Shown one piece after another: positions 26,446 through 35,535 of a DNA stretch of 64,000 nt. Each line of letters begins with the position of its first letter. The stretch's first letter is position 1. Position numbers and translations under genes: made by a program. The DNA is taken from the IMG/VR virus record IMGVR_UViG_3300042374_001687, positions 62,001 to 126,000 of that record, one strand, 5' to 3'. The notes below the pieces were generated by a model, which saw nothing but the letters and a program-made list of their open reading frames with translations, was not told the origin of the DNA and made no database searches. Origin of the DNA: a virus.

Positions 26446-26482
26446 GGCGGCTCGCCCCGAAAGGGGCGGGCCGTTTTTTTTG
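26446..26482 (+). terminator. Intrinsic terminator
   Basis: Stem CGGCTCGCCCC / GGGGCGGGCCG with a GAAA-type loop, then eight T, right after the fibre gene. Confidence 0.85.
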
Positions 26483-26542
26483 CTAGATAACCAAAGCAAT
26501 GGAGTGTTGTAAAACTAAATATGTTACACGAACAATCCAAGG

Positions 26543-26917
26543 ATGCAAATGTTTGAATACGAATATAATACAAAGATAAGGATCGTAGGTTGTGCTGAGA
26601 TAAAGTTAAAGAAAAACTTTTTGGCTTTGTTTCAAGTCGGATCAAAAGTTTATATTAAGAAAAATGCGAGGATCGGAGAAATGAGGTCGGTGGTCATAAA
26701 AAGATTCTCCAAGTCTCTGGCTCACAGTCTTAATGTGGAAAGCAATCCACAAATCATGTACACAGACACATTCAACAGGGTGTGGGCGGAGAATGAATTG
26801 TTATCAGAAGAAAACGCTGCGGATCAGGCGCTGTTGTATTTAAAGAACATACAAGAAGAAGGAAGGAGGCTATTTGAAGAAAATGGATGCTTCCCAATTA
26901 ACCCAGAAAACTGCTAG
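26543..26917 (+). CDS. Hypothetical protein
   Basis: A 124-residue protein after an AAGGA ribosome site. It is basic in the first half (VGSKVYIKKNARIGEM) and acidic in the second. No family recognised. It converges with the glycosyltransferase gene and their ends overlap by four bases. Confidence 0.6.
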   Translation: MQMFEYEYNTKIRIVGCAEIKLKKNFLALFQVGSKVYIKKNARIGEMRSVVIKRFSKSLAHSLNVESNPQIMYTDTFNRVWAENELLSEENAADQALLYLKNIQEEGRRLFEENGCFPINPENC

Positions 26918-27657
26918 ATCAAAAAGCTTTCTTTGAAATTCTTGGTTATGTTCGCACGACCCCATTCTATGGAAGAATTGGCGACATAGTTTTTGCTAGT
27001 CGCAGCGTCTTCGCATATATTCATGCTCAAGTCTCTGGTGACCTCTATCTGCTTGAGTTGGCAGTTTTTTGTTCTAATTTCATTGGGATGGGGTATGCAC
27101 GAACAAATTTTCGGTGGGGTAAAAAGTTCTAGATTGTTTTGCATTCTCACCCTGAACTGATAGTTCATGTCGTCATAGCCCCAACCGAGATGAATACTTT
27201 CATCGTAGCCGTTGACTGAGTAGAAGTCCTTCCTTGTCGCAGCGACGAGGCCGGCACAACCATTATTTCCATACATATCCTCACTTTCAAAAGCCATCAC
27301 CATTCTTTTGCCCGAAGAAAATGCAGAATCCAAGTATTCGCAAAAACCTTCTGGGATGAATATGTCGCAGTCCAAATTCATAAGAATGTCGCCCGTGGCG
27401 ACCTTGTGGGCTATGTTCTTTGCATGAGCCGCCACCCAGTACCTCGGCTCTTTTGTTTGAACAAAAACTACTCTTCCTGATTCAATATATCCAGAAAGAT
27501 TTTCTTTTACCCAGTCTTCTAGCCCGTCTTTGCTATTATAGTCGAGAAGGACGAACTCCACATTTGATAACGATTTGGAACTTTCTATGTTGTGAACATA
27601 AGTCTGTTCCAGATGAAACAGCCTGTCCATGGATGTGGTGCAGAATGATATCTTCAT
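26914..27657 (-). CDS. GT-A (family 2-like) glycosyltransferase
   Basis: A 247-residue protein with a GT-A fold: N-terminal strand KISFCTTSMDR, sugar-nucleotide site near FVLLDYNSKDG, metal-binding NLDCDIFIPEG (the DxD motif) and a C-terminal GWGYDDMNYQFR, typical of the acceptor side. It would transfer a sugar from a nucleotide donor in the cytoplasm. Its start overlaps the oxygenase gene by four bases, making a three-gene unit with the sulfotransferase. Confidence 0.8.
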   Translation of the reverse strand: MKISFCTTSMDRLFHLEQTYVHNIESSKSLSNVEFVLLDYNSKDGLEDWVKENLSGYIESGRVVFVQTKEPRYWVAAHAKNIAHKVATGDILMNLDCDIFIPEGFCEYLDSAFSSGKRMVMAFESEDMYGNNGCAGLVAATRKDFYSVNGYDESIHLGWGYDDMNYQFRVRMQNNLELFTPPKICSCIPHPNEIRTKNCQLKQIEVTRDLSMNICEDAATSKNYVANSSIEWGRANITKNFKESFLI

Positions 27658-28283
27658 TTTTGCTTAAAAAATCCAACGACTGTCGCTCTGCAATGGTCGC
27701 CGGCATCGTTATCTACTCTGTTTATGGAGTGCCAAACGCCGGGTCTGGTGAGGACAAGCCTGTTGGGCTTGCAAGTTATGTATGTTCCGGCTCCAAAATG
27801 GGACAAGAAAACATCCTCGTTCTTGTGGTCCAAATGAGGGGGGCTCACGCTGAATCCGGAAGGGGTCCTGGCCAGCATCAGTTCTCCGCCCCATGTGGAG
27901 GCCCATTCGGGATGGGCGTAAAAGATCGCGGCCCCAGAATACCCGAGGTCATTGTGCCAGTTCAATTTTGTTCCGCGCGGGTAAAGGTATGATCTCAAGA
28001 CAAGTTCGTCGCAACTCAATATTATTTGGGGATGCATCTTGGCAGCCTCCATGATAATAAACTTCATTAAGTCCATGTAGTTGCCAAATGAATCCGGACC
28101 CACATTGTAATCCCTAGTGCCCACCGGAGATCCGTCCGTTATTCTCCAAACCTTGGACCAGTTATTGATGTGCGGGATTAGAAATTCGTCGGACTGTATG
28201 GCCATCCATACCTTTTCAAACTGTTCGTTGTCCAGAACTTCGTCGTATATTGCGTAGTCGTTCGTTTCTTCAACTCTTATCAT
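27654..28283 (-). CDS. 2-oxoglutarate/Fe(II)-dependent oxygenase (prolyl-4-hydroxylase type)
   Basis: A 209-residue protein from the ATG at 28283, which overlaps the upstream gene by four bases. The iron facial triad is visible: His110 and Asp112 (LNWHNDLGY) and His185 (GVWHSINRV). Arg199 (HCRATVVGFF) is placed to bind 2-oxoglutarate. The fold matches phage prolyl-4-hydroxylase-like enzymes. It may hydroxylate a fibre residue as an acceptor for the neighbouring glycosyltransferase; this link is inferred from the operon. Confidence 0.8.
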   Translation of the reverse strand: MIRVEETNDYAIYDEVLDNEQFEKVWMAIQSDEFLIPHINNWSKVWRITDGSPVGTRDYNVGPDSFGNYMDLMKFIIMEAAKMHPQIILSCDELVLRSYLYPRGTKLNWHNDLGYSGAAIFYAHPEWASTWGGELMLARTPSGFSVSPPHLDHKNEDVFLSHFGAGTYITCKPNRLVLTRPGVWHSINRVDNDAGDHCRATVVGFFKQK

Positions 28284-28879
28284 AATGATCTTCTTAGTTT
28301 TAGCCTGTTCAAATAATAATAGTATCTCTCGTAAGCGTCTTGGCACTCCTCTATCAGATTTTCCTTAAATATGTCATTCATCCCAGAGGAAAAATGATTA
28401 AATTCGGTCTTTAATTGCGTGGACAGCCCCAAGTAATGTTCTATTATAGGAAATGCCGTTCCTTTCGCAAGATCATCCCAAGTGAGAAGCACCGAATCTG
28501 GGGATCGTTTGGCCATCTCGCAGATTCTTCTGAGCCTAAACCTATAGTATTTTGCCGCATCTTCTTGTGTGTACTTCTTGTCTCTAAGCGTCATTATCTC
28601 GTTTAATGACGCTCTGGCGGGCCTTATCACATATATGAACTTGCAAAAATCAAAGAAGGACTTGTGAGAAAGGGACATGTTAAAGAGGAGGTGATCCCCG
28701 TAAACGGCCGAACTGTCGCGGCACTTGTGTCCTGCGGCAAACATCCACTCCAGCGAAGAGGGATTGTTGTACTGGGCTTCGGAATCGTGTATTTGGCATC
28801 TCGGGTTTTTATTGAGCACATCCACCAGATCAGCAGATCCGGATCCGAGATGGCTGACGATAAAACAGACTCTTTTCAT
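28280..28879 (-). CDS. Sulfotransferase-like protein
   Basis: A 199-residue protein. The N-terminal strand-loop-helix (CFIVSHLGSGSADLVDVLNKNP) resembles the PAPS phosphosulfate-binding loop, and FIYVIRPARASLNEIM resembles the 3'-phosphate motif (strand, then R-x-x-x-x-S). The length fits small sulfotransferases. It would move sulfate from PAPS to a glycan or protein. It is the first gene of a sulfotransferase, oxygenase and glycosyltransferase unit. Confidence 0.7.
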   Translation of the reverse strand: MKRVCFIVSHLGSGSADLVDVLNKNPRCQIHDSEAQYNNPSSLEWMFAAGHKCRDSSAVYGDHLLFNMSLSHKSFFDFCKFIYVIRPARASLNEIMTLRDKKYTQEDAAKYYRFRLRRICEMAKRSPDSVLLTWDDLAKGTAFPIIEHYLGLSTQLKTEFNHFSSGMNDIFKENLIEECQDAYERYYYYLNRLKLRRSL

Positions 28880-28920
28880 GGCGCGATGGCTTAGTATTTA
28901 AGCCTTTTTGGGGCGGGTTC

Positions 28921-28930
28921 GACTATAATA
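28921..28930 (+). promoter_or_regulatory. Putative phage promoter box GACTATAATA
   Basis: Exact GACTATAATA, 40 bases before the portal ATG. Probably drives the head operon. Confidence 0.5.
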
Positions 28931-28969
28931 GTAGAGTCGGCGTATAGATAAACCAAAAGAGAGGTGTCG

Positions 28970-31459
28970 ATGGCTTGGTGGGATTTTTACAAGTTGTGGA
29001 CTTATCAATTTGAGAAAGGTCCCATAGAAAGAATGGACACCGCCCAAATAACCGGGGCGGGCGTTGTGGTTCCGGACGCCATGCCGGATCTGCGGGGGGA
29101 TTCCTTTGGCCTGACTCAGTCACAGATCAGGCTGTATGACAGCAACGACTTTATAGACCTGTCTACTGTTACCAACAGGCAATCCAGGTACAAGGAATAC
29201 GAAAGGCTCAGAAGCGTGGCTGAGATGGAAATGGCCATGACCGTGATCAGCGACGAGGCTTGCGTATCCGGCGATACAAAGATAGCCACACTTTTTGACG
29301 GCCAAAAAAGTATCAAGTGGCTGACCGAGAGATGGAGGAAGGATCCTAGTCCCTTCCTTGTTTACTGTTGGGATTTTGAAAAAGAAGATTATTCCTTGGG
29401 CTGGGCGTACGATCCTAGGGTTGTAAAGACAGAAAAGACGATCAGGGTGCTTCTTGACGACGGAAGCAGTTTCGTAGTGACGCCCGACCACAGAATACTG
29501 ACGAGGGATCAGGAATGGGTTCATGCAGAAGATCTTGAGGTTGGGAGCGAACTGATGCCGTTCTACCGAATGGATCCGAACAAGAAGATAAATAGCTTCA
29601 AGTCAAGGCAATTCCCCAGAATATTCACATTTGACGGATGGAAGCACGAGCGCCAGTTCATAGACGAGTGGAGGGACGGAAAGTCAAAATACAAGAGGGT
29701 GAGCGAAGCATCCAGGCTTATAGCTGCGGGTGCCACATGTCGCTCCGTGGAAAGCATGATGAAGCACTCATGGAAGAGCATAGATTCATGGATCAGAAAA
29801 GAAGGGTTTTGCACCAAAGAACTCAAGTGGCTGGGGAAGAGGAAGGACAGGCGGAGAGTGGTCGGAATACTACCCCATAAGGAAATGGAGGTTTTTGATC
29901 TTAGCGTAAAAGACCACGAGAATTTCTGTACTGACAGCGTTGTGATGCACAACTGCCAGAAGAACGAAAAGGGAAATGTTCTGACAATAACGGTGGAGAA
30001 CGAGCAGATAAAGAAAGAACTTGAATTCTTATGCTTCAACAGGAAGATGCTCAATCTTAACCGTAAGGCTTGGCAGATGGTAAAGAAGCTCTGCATATTT
30101 GGCGACGGCTTCTATGAACTCATAACCGACCCTAAGAATCCAAAGTACGGAGTGCTCAAGATCCAAGAACTACCCCCTGACAGCATGTACAAGATAGTAA
30201 CAACTAAGGGAAGGGTGGTGGAATTCCAGCAGAGTAAAGAGGGGCCGGACTATCAAGCCCTGACACGCAGCGAAGTCTCAAAAGCAACTGACCAGGAGTT
30301 GATGCAGTCCACGGCGATCAGGTTCGCCCCCACACAAGTAATCCACATGTACCTGGGTGACGACAGAAGGACGTTTTATCCATACGGACAAAGCCTTATG
30401 GAGCCGGCCAGAGGGCCTGCCCACCAGTTGAGACTTATGGAGGACGCGATGATGGTATATCGCCTCTCCAGAGCTCCCGAGCGTAGGGTTTTCTACATAG
30501 ATGTCGGACAGTTGCCGCCATTCAAAGCCGAGGCGTTTGTGGAAAGGATGAAAGATCAATTCCGGAAAAAGAAGGTTCCGGCCGCAAGGGGAGCGGGAGC
30601 AAATGCGGTCGAGGAAAGATGGCACGCACCGGCGGCTGACGAGGACTACTGGATTCCGATCCGACCGAGTGCGAATACTAGGATAGAAACCCTCCCCGGA
30701 GCCCAGAACCTTGGCGAGATCGATGATGCCCTATATTTCAGGAACAAGCTTTTCACAGCACTCAACTTCCCAAAGAACTACCTGAGCAATGAGGATGTGG
30801 GGGCGACAAGAATAACGCTGAGCGCCCAAGACGCAAGGTTTGCAAGGATGGTAGAAAGAATACAATCAAGCATGGAGGATGCAATACTTGAAATATGTGA
30901 GCGTCACCTTGAAATGAGAGGGTTCCCATCAGAGGCCTATGAAGACCTTAAGATAGAGATGACGCCACCGAGCAGCTGGAGGGAACTGAGCGAGGCCGAG
31001 ATCATGAACAACAGGATCAACGCGGTAACGACGCTGAAGTCCTCCATGCTCATGAGCGATTTTGACTTGCTTACTAAATTCCTCAAGATCAGCGAGGAGG
31101 AGGCCGTTAGAATAATATCAAGGAACAAGATTCAGAAACTAGAAGACCTCAAGATCCAGATAATAGGACAAAACCCGCAGCTTTTGGGAGTAGGTACGCC
31201 AGGAATTCCAACCGGGGAGCCTGAAATTGGAGCCGAACGAGGCGGCCCCACGCCAAACCTAGAGGCACCCGAAGAGTCCGAAAGCGAAATAAACCAGACG
31301 GAAGAGGAAAGTCCCGAGGCGGAAACGGGAGAAGGCCAAGAAATAACGGCCGAACTCCCAGACCCCAGCGAAGAGGACATCAAAAAGTACGATTTGGGCA
31401 TAGAGAACTACAGCAAGGATATAGACAACGAGGACATAGACTGGAGCGAAGAGGGATGA
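28970..31459 (+). CDS. Portal protein (T4 gp20-like) interrupted by an intein
   Basis: An 829-residue precursor; I start at the ATG at 28970, five bases after AGAGG, rather than the GTG at 28964. Residues 1-97 and 329-829 form the portal extein (about 598 residues), with the T4-type pattern of an ELEFLCFNRKMLN helix, KKLCIFGDGFYELI, FRNKLFTALNFPKNYL and a C-terminal acidic tail. Residues 98-328 are an intein whose removal would join ISDEA to CQKNEKG. The dodecameric portal forms the DNA channel and prohead nucleation site. It is followed by two tiny overlapping genes. Confidence 0.9.
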   Translation: MAWWDFYKLWTYQFEKGPIERMDTAQITGAGVVVPDAMPDLRGDSFGLTQSQIRLYDSNDFIDLSTVTNRQSRYKEYERLRSVAEMEMAMTVISDEACVSGDTKIATLFDGQKSIKWLTERWRKDPSPFLVYCWDFEKEDYSLGWAYDPRVVKTEKTIRVLLDDGSSFVVTPDHRILTRDQEWVHAEDLEVGSELMPFYRMDPNKKINSFKSRQFPRIFTFDGWKHERQFIDEWRDGKSKYKRVSEASRLIAAGATCRSVESMMKHSWKSIDSWIRKEGFCTKELKWLGKRKDRRRVVGILPHKEMEVFDLSVKDHENFCTDSVVMHNCQKNEKGNVLTITVENEQIKKELEFLCFNRKMLNLNRKAWQMVKKLCIFGDGFYELITDPKNPKYGVLKIQELPPDSMYKIVTTKGRVVEFQQSKEGPDYQALTRSEVSKATDQELMQSTAIRFAPTQVIHMYLGDDRRTFYPYGQSLMEPARGPAHQLRLMEDAMMVYRLSRAPERRVFYIDVGQLPPFKAEAFVERMKDQFRKKKVPAARGAGANAVEERWHAPAADEDYWIPIRPSANTRIETLPGAQNLGEIDDALYFRNKLFTALNFPKNYLSNEDVGATRITLSAQDARFARMVERIQSSMEDAILEICERHLEMRGFPSEAYEDLKIEMTPPSSWRELSEAEIMNNRINAVTTLKSSMLMSDFDLLTKFLKISEEEAVRIISRNKIQKLEDLKIQIIGQNPQLLGVGTPGIPTGEPEIGAERGGPTPNLEAPEESESEINQTEEESPEAETGEGQEITAELPDPSEEDIKKYDLGIENYSKDIDNEDIDWSEEG
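29261..29953 (+). other. Intein (231 residues) within portal
   Basis: It begins with the nucleophile Cys (CVSGDTKI), has block B SFVVTPDHRIL with the T-x-x-H motif, block F VFDLSVKDHENF and ends VMHN before the +1 Cys. All splicing residues are intact. Between blocks B and F is an insert of about 110 residues without LAGLIDADG motifs; it contains a helix-turn-helix-like stretch (SRLIAAGATCRSVESMMKH then WIRKEG). Confidence 0.9.
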
Positions 31460-31632
31460 CGGAACACGAAATAAGGAACAAGCTTAATGAAATACGGGAG
31501 TATGTGTGCTCCAAGTACTTCACGACAGATCAAGCCAAAGCCCTTTATGCCGAAAAAGAGAAACTGGAAAAGATGCTGGAGGTTTTGTCAAATGATAAAG
31601 AGAAAGCCCGGGATAAGCGCAAAGAAGATTGA
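31456..31632 (+). CDS. Small charged helical protein
   Basis: A 58-residue frame whose ATG overlaps the portal stop (ATGA). It is Lys/Glu-rich and helical. T4-like phages often carry a tiny gene after gp20, but no specific match was recognised. Confidence 0.55.
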   Translation: MTEHEIRNKLNEIREYVCSKYFTTDQAKALYAEKEKLEKMLEVLSNDKEKARDKRKED

Positions 31633-31786
31633 AAAGCTCGCAAAGCAAGGCCGGCTGAGGGATAATTTTGAAATTTGGGTTGACAAGCACAACCACAAGA
31701 TGGAACTTATTAGAACCTTAACAAGCGTTATGGGTCTCATAGTTTCTTCAATCGTGATGCTTAAGGTTTTCGGGCTGATTAAATAG
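31592..31786 (+). CDS. Small membrane protein
   Basis: A 64-residue protein from the ATG at 31592, which follows GGAGG. It overlaps the previous gene. The N-terminal half is basic; the C-terminal half is one membrane helix (LTSVMGLIVSSIVMLKVFGLI). It might help anchor the portal initiation complex to the membrane, as T4 proheads assemble there; that is speculation. Confidence 0.6.
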   Translation: MIKRKPGISAKKIEKLAKQGRLRDNFEIWVDKHNHKMELIRTLTSVMGLIVSSIVMLKVFGLIK

Positions 31787-31793
31787 ATATAGC

Positions 31794-32420
31794 ATGACCA
31801 ATTTCAAAGAATGGCTCATCTCTGAGGCCGCCATAGTGCCGGAGAAGATCCAGTATGACGAAAAAGGAAGACCCAACTTCCGCGTGTACTTCATGAATGA
31901 AGGCCAGACGATAGGGCTGGAGGTGCTGCAAGGGGGAGGATACAAATTTGCAGGCGATCTCATAAGCGATGTGTTTGGAAACACGCAAATTCTACAAGGC
32001 TACAAGTTGTTTAATTGGCACAACGATCTACCCAAGGACGGAGGCTACAGCCCGATGTTCTACGACATCGCCATGGAACTCGCGACAAAGAAGGGCGGAT
32101 ATCTGGTGTCCGCAACCTTGGTCAACAGGCTTGTCGGAGCAAAGAACGCAAAGGAAAACAAGGGCTACGCGGGAGGAGACACCAGCGATGGAGCAGAGGC
32201 CATCTACAAGTTCTACTACGAAAGAAGAGGCGATGTTGAGAAGGTGCAGCCCAATCTGATTTTGATGAACGAACCAGACCAAGCCAACAAACCATATCTG
32301 TACGAACTCTATAAGAAAAGCCCGACAGTCATACCCAAACTGATCCAGATGAATTCAAAAGGACAGCCTGTGCTAGTGTCGGGGATGGGCATACATGCGA
32401 AGCCCATCATGAGCCTTTAG
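31794..32420 (+). CDS. Capsid-targeted internal protein candidate
   Basis: A 208-residue protein starting MTNFKEWLISE, then AA. The leader and I-S-E site match the T4 capsid-targeting and cleavage signal. The mature part has beta-alpha elements (NFRVYFMNEGQTIGLEVL) with no family I can name. A TAGATAT box lies three bases before the ATG and there is no Shine-Dalgarno. It is encoded inside the head operon between portal and prohead genes, so it would be made when proheads assemble. Confidence 0.65.
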   Translation: MTNFKEWLISEAAIVPEKIQYDEKGRPNFRVYFMNEGQTIGLEVLQGGGYKFAGDLISDVFGNTQILQGYKLFNWHNDLPKDGGYSPMFYDIAMELATKKGGYLVSATLVNRLVGAKNAKENKGYAGGDTSDGAEAIYKFYYERRGDVEKVQPNLILMNEPDQANKPYLYELYKKSPTVIPKLIQMNSKGQPVLVSGMGIHAKPIMSL

Positions 32421-33538
32421 AATCCGACCTTTCTCTTCTCTTCCTCCTCGTGGAAGTTGTCGTCGTCATTGTATATTTCGGCAAGGGTCATGGGAGAATC
32501 TGTCCTTCTCGAGGATCCCATGGACTCCAACACTCGGTTCGCATCCTCGGCGGACAAGGCTTTGAAGCAGTGCTCAAAAAGGAGCCTCCCCTTCCTAACA
32601 AGCGCCGAGTCTATGTTCTCGCGCTCTATGTTGAAGGTTGCGATGATCATGATGTTGAGGCAGTCGCCCAGTATGCCGTCGGTGATGTTTAGTATGTTGC
32701 TGACAGCACCGTTGTCTCCCGAGTCCCGGCTCCTTATTACCTTCTCGGCGTCCTCCAGCAAGAGTATGGAATTCCTGTGTCCCATCATAAAACTCAAAAA
32801 ATCGGGACTTGTGAGCTGCTCGGCGGCGGCGGAGGAAAGATATATCACCTTCCTGTTGGTCTTAGTTGTGAGATACTTTATGAATGTGCTCTTGCCAGTG
32901 CCGGGGTCTCCTGAAAAAAGAACAAGGCCGTTCTTGTTTTTGGACAGAAGATCCACGACCCTTCCGAGTTTCTCGGAATAATCGCGGCCATAGTTGAGTT
33001 CAATGTCCACGGAGGGAGGAAGCTTTATATTAAATCTCTGGAGCGATAGCATCCCGTCAGAGGCGCAAAGCAGATAAACATTACTGTGCTTCCTGGGTTC
33101 GGGTTCCAATTCAAAACAGCCCTTGACCTTTTCTAGGGTCTCGGAAGAAGCATAAAGTATGCGACCTCTGTAATTGGTGAAATCTTTGTCCTCTTCCTCC
33201 TCCTCGTCGTCGGCCTCGTCAATGTGAAAATAATTCCTTCTCAAGAGGCTTTCTTTTCTGTATATCAGGATCATGGAGTCCTCGTACTCGTAGCAAATTT
33301 CCGTGTTGTCCACGAGTTTTTTGCCGTCTATAAGCGTCTCCAGTTCGCACTGAAAAAACCTCTTGGCGCCCATCTTTTCAAGGTTTTCCAGCGTGGAAAC
33401 GCTTATGGGCGACTGGTACTCGTAGACCGATGGCTGTTTGGAGTGACGGTCCACATAGTTGTAGAAAAAATTAAGGTATGTTCCGTAGTCGCCCGAGTTA
33501 GTCTTGCGACCGTAAGGATTGGAATTTAGGTCTTTCAT
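32417..33538 (-). CDS. AAA+ ATPase (BCS1/ClpX-like core)
   Basis: A 373-residue protein from the ATG at 33538; a TTG at 33601 would add 21 residues. The C-terminal AAA+ core has Walker A SGDPGTGKST (from about 209), Walker B SILLLEDAE, sensor 1 IMIIATFN and an arginine-finger-type DSALVRKGR. The N-terminal 180 residues are unknown, with an acidic stretch (DDEEEEEDKD). It is on the opposite strand within the head operon. AAA+ proteins of this type remodel protein complexes; the target here is unknown. Confidence 0.8.
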   Translation of the reverse strand: MKDLNSNPYGRKTNSGDYGTYLNFFYNYVDRHSKQPSVYEYQSPISVSTLENLEKMGAKRFFQCELETLIDGKKLVDNTEICYEYEDSMILIYRKESLLRRNYFHIDEADDEEEEEDKDFTNYRGRILYASSETLEKVKGCFELEPEPRKHSNVYLLCASDGMLSLQRFNIKLPPSVDIELNYGRDYSEKLGRVVDLLSKNKNGLVLFSGDPGTGKSTFIKYLTTKTNRKVIYLSSAAAEQLTSPDFLSFMMGHRNSILLLEDAEKVIRSRDSGDNGAVSNILNITDGILGDCLNIMIIATFNIERENIDSALVRKGRLLFEHCFKALSAEDANRVLESMGSSRRTDSPMTLAEIYNDDDNFHEEEEKRKVGF

Positions 33539-33660
33539 TCCATTATCATAATCCCGACTGTTAAAAAAATCAAGGCCTTTCAGGGATTTTTGAGTTATCA
33601 AGCATACTATACAGATGACGTTGGGTCGCTATGCCAATTCGTCGAAAAAAAGGCCTGCCC

Positions 33661-33670
33661 GACTATATAG
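33661..33670 (+). promoter_or_regulatory. Putative phage promoter box GACTATATAG
   Basis: A GACTATATAG box 50 bases before the ATG at 33721, in the gap left by the divergent AAA+ gene. Confidence 0.45.
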
Positions 33671-33720
33671 AACTATGTGCCACGGTTTTTAGGGCTGAAA
33701 AAGACTAGGAGTATATTGAC

Positions 33721-35517
33721 ATGAAAAGAAAACTCATCGAGTACGATGCATTCAACAAAATAAAGACGGAGTCGCTGTCGAACGCCCAGAAGGAATTGGA
33801 GGCGGCGTCCAACCTTCTGGCCGTGGCTCTGGAGATGGAAGGACTTTCCTTGGACTCATTCGGGCCCAATGAAGTACTGTTCGAATCGCTGGACGGTGAT
33901 TTCGTCCACGCAAACTATGAAATAAAGAATGGTTATGTGCAGTTTGACAATGTCGAGCAGCTCGTGATCAACGAGGAGAGTGAGGCTGCCAAGTCGAAGG
34001 AAGTTATATCGCGCATGATCGACTCGCTCATCGAGAGCGACGAGGCCAAGGCCAACGAGATCTTCGCGGAGTGGATGAACCTCCCAAGAACAAAGAGAAT
34101 ATTCACCGAGACCAAGAAGCTCCGCGTAGTCCCGATCCGAAAGAGGGTCGGCGGCAAAACAAAGATCGTCGGCTACAGAAAGGCGCGCTGGAGTGTCACT
34201 CCCCACTCGCACGAGAGCGGAAGCAAGACGGCCAAGAGAATGCGCATGAAGAGGGCCAGCCAGAGAAAAATGCCACTCGGCCTAAAGAAGTTCCTCGCCG
34301 CGAGGCGCGACAGGGTCAAGAAGACAATCGGCGAGTGGAATGTGATCGCCGAAAACGTGCTGAACTACCTTGATCTAACACAGAACGGCCCGGTTGTTGA
34401 CCAGTGCGGCGTCTTGAGGAAAGAGAACGAGATCGTTTCGGTCAGGGTTCCGACCATGAAACTCAGGAACGAGGCCAAACTCCTCAAGTTCAACTGGGAC
34501 ACTATGAACACCGATGTCGTTGTCAAGAGAAGCAACGCCAAGAAGATGAATGAGAACAGCGAATTCGTCAAGGAAATCGCCGAACTCAAGAGAGCCAACG
34601 CCCTCTCCGACACCAAGTCGTTTGAGGAGTCACTCGAGAGCATCTCCACAAAGTATGCCGACTGCATCTATCTGACCGAGGGAGAACTCGCCAGACAGAT
34701 AAAGCTGTGCCTAGAGTCCGCTGCGGCCAGCAACTACGACGATGAAACATGCCAGTTCCTGGCTGAGGGCATCATCAGGACGATCCACGAAAACTTCGTG
34801 GAGCGTGTCGCGAAGATCGTAAAGCTCGCCGGATCCAAGATCAACGAGGAAGCCGCCGACAAGTATGCCGAGTTCAAGGCCATCGCCGAAACCTATTTCA
34901 AGAAGTTGGACGAGTCCAGAATGCTTGAGATGCAGGCCTTCGTCGATGTGTATGAAGCCCTGAGACAAGTTCACGAACTAGCTAAGGAAGAGAACAACGA
35001 GATAGTTGCCGAGGAAGCCGCCGCTCAACTGGACAGCTTGCTGCCCATCGTGAAGGGCGAGGCTGAACTTTCGGCCGAAGTTCTCGGCGAGGCCGCCGAA
35101 CTCCTATATGACATCGTGGAAGGCACGATGCCCGAGGAGTGGAAGGTTTCGGAGCCGGTCGTCAGCGCCGAGGGCGAGCACCCCGAAGTCGCCAAGAAGG
35201 GCAAGACTAGCCAGTCGCCCGCCGAGATGCAGGGCAGAACGCCCGAAGCTCAGCACACAAGCGACGGAAAGGAATGCGACGGTGACGCGGCCCGCGAACT
35301 TGAAGGCGAGGGCTGGAGCAACCTGGGCGGCGAGGGAGTCTACCCCGAGCTTGATAACCCGTACGTACTCAAGGCCGGAGAATACAAGATTGCCAACGAG
35401 AAGGACATTGATTCCGACTCCGATCAGCTAGCGCACTGGGGAGACGCCGACACATGGCCGAACCTCCAGAATCCTTATTCCAAGGCCAGCGTCACGCCGA
35501 AGTCTGTCAAAGAGTAA
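33721..35517 (+). CDS. Large prohead-region protein, unknown
   Basis: A 598-residue protein directly upstream of the prohead protease. Residues of about 110-210 are very basic (KKLRVVPIRKRVGG, KRMRMKRASQRK). The middle is helical, and the C-terminal 180 residues are acidic and low complexity. T4 has small prohead core genes (67 and 68) in this position; this one is much larger and I cannot confirm homology. A core or packaged DNA-binding head protein is likely from its position and charge pattern. Confidence 0.65.
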   Translation: MKRKLIEYDAFNKIKTESLSNAQKELEAASNLLAVALEMEGLSLDSFGPNEVLFESLDGDFVHANYEIKNGYVQFDNVEQLVINEESEAAKSKEVISRMIDSLIESDEAKANEIFAEWMNLPRTKRIFTETKKLRVVPIRKRVGGKTKIVGYRKARWSVTPHSHESGSKTAKRMRMKRASQRKMPLGLKKFLAARRDRVKKTIGEWNVIAENVLNYLDLTQNGPVVDQCGVLRKENEIVSVRVPTMKLRNEAKLLKFNWDTMNTDVVVKRSNAKKMNENSEFVKEIAELKRANALSDTKSFEESLESISTKYADCIYLTEGELARQIKLCLESAAASNYDDETCQFLAEGIIRTIHENFVERVAKIVKLAGSKINEEAADKYAEFKAIAETYFKKLDESRMLEMQAFVDVYEALRQVHELAKEENNEIVAEEAAAQLDSLLPIVKGEAELSAEVLGEAAELLYDIVEGTMPEEWKVSEPVVSAEGEHPEVAKKGKTSQSPAEMQGRTPEAQHTSDGKECDGDAARELEGEGWSNLGGEGVYPELDNPYVLKAGEYKIANEKDIDSDSDQLAHWGDADTWPNLQNPYSKASVTPKSVKE

Positions 35518-35535
35518 CAAATAGGAGGGACCCAC

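Noticed and set aside
28900-28940. A GGTTCGAC sequence resembling a tRNA T-loop
   Set aside because: No complementary T-stem, anticodon arm or acceptor stem around it. No tRNA gene was found anywhere in the window.
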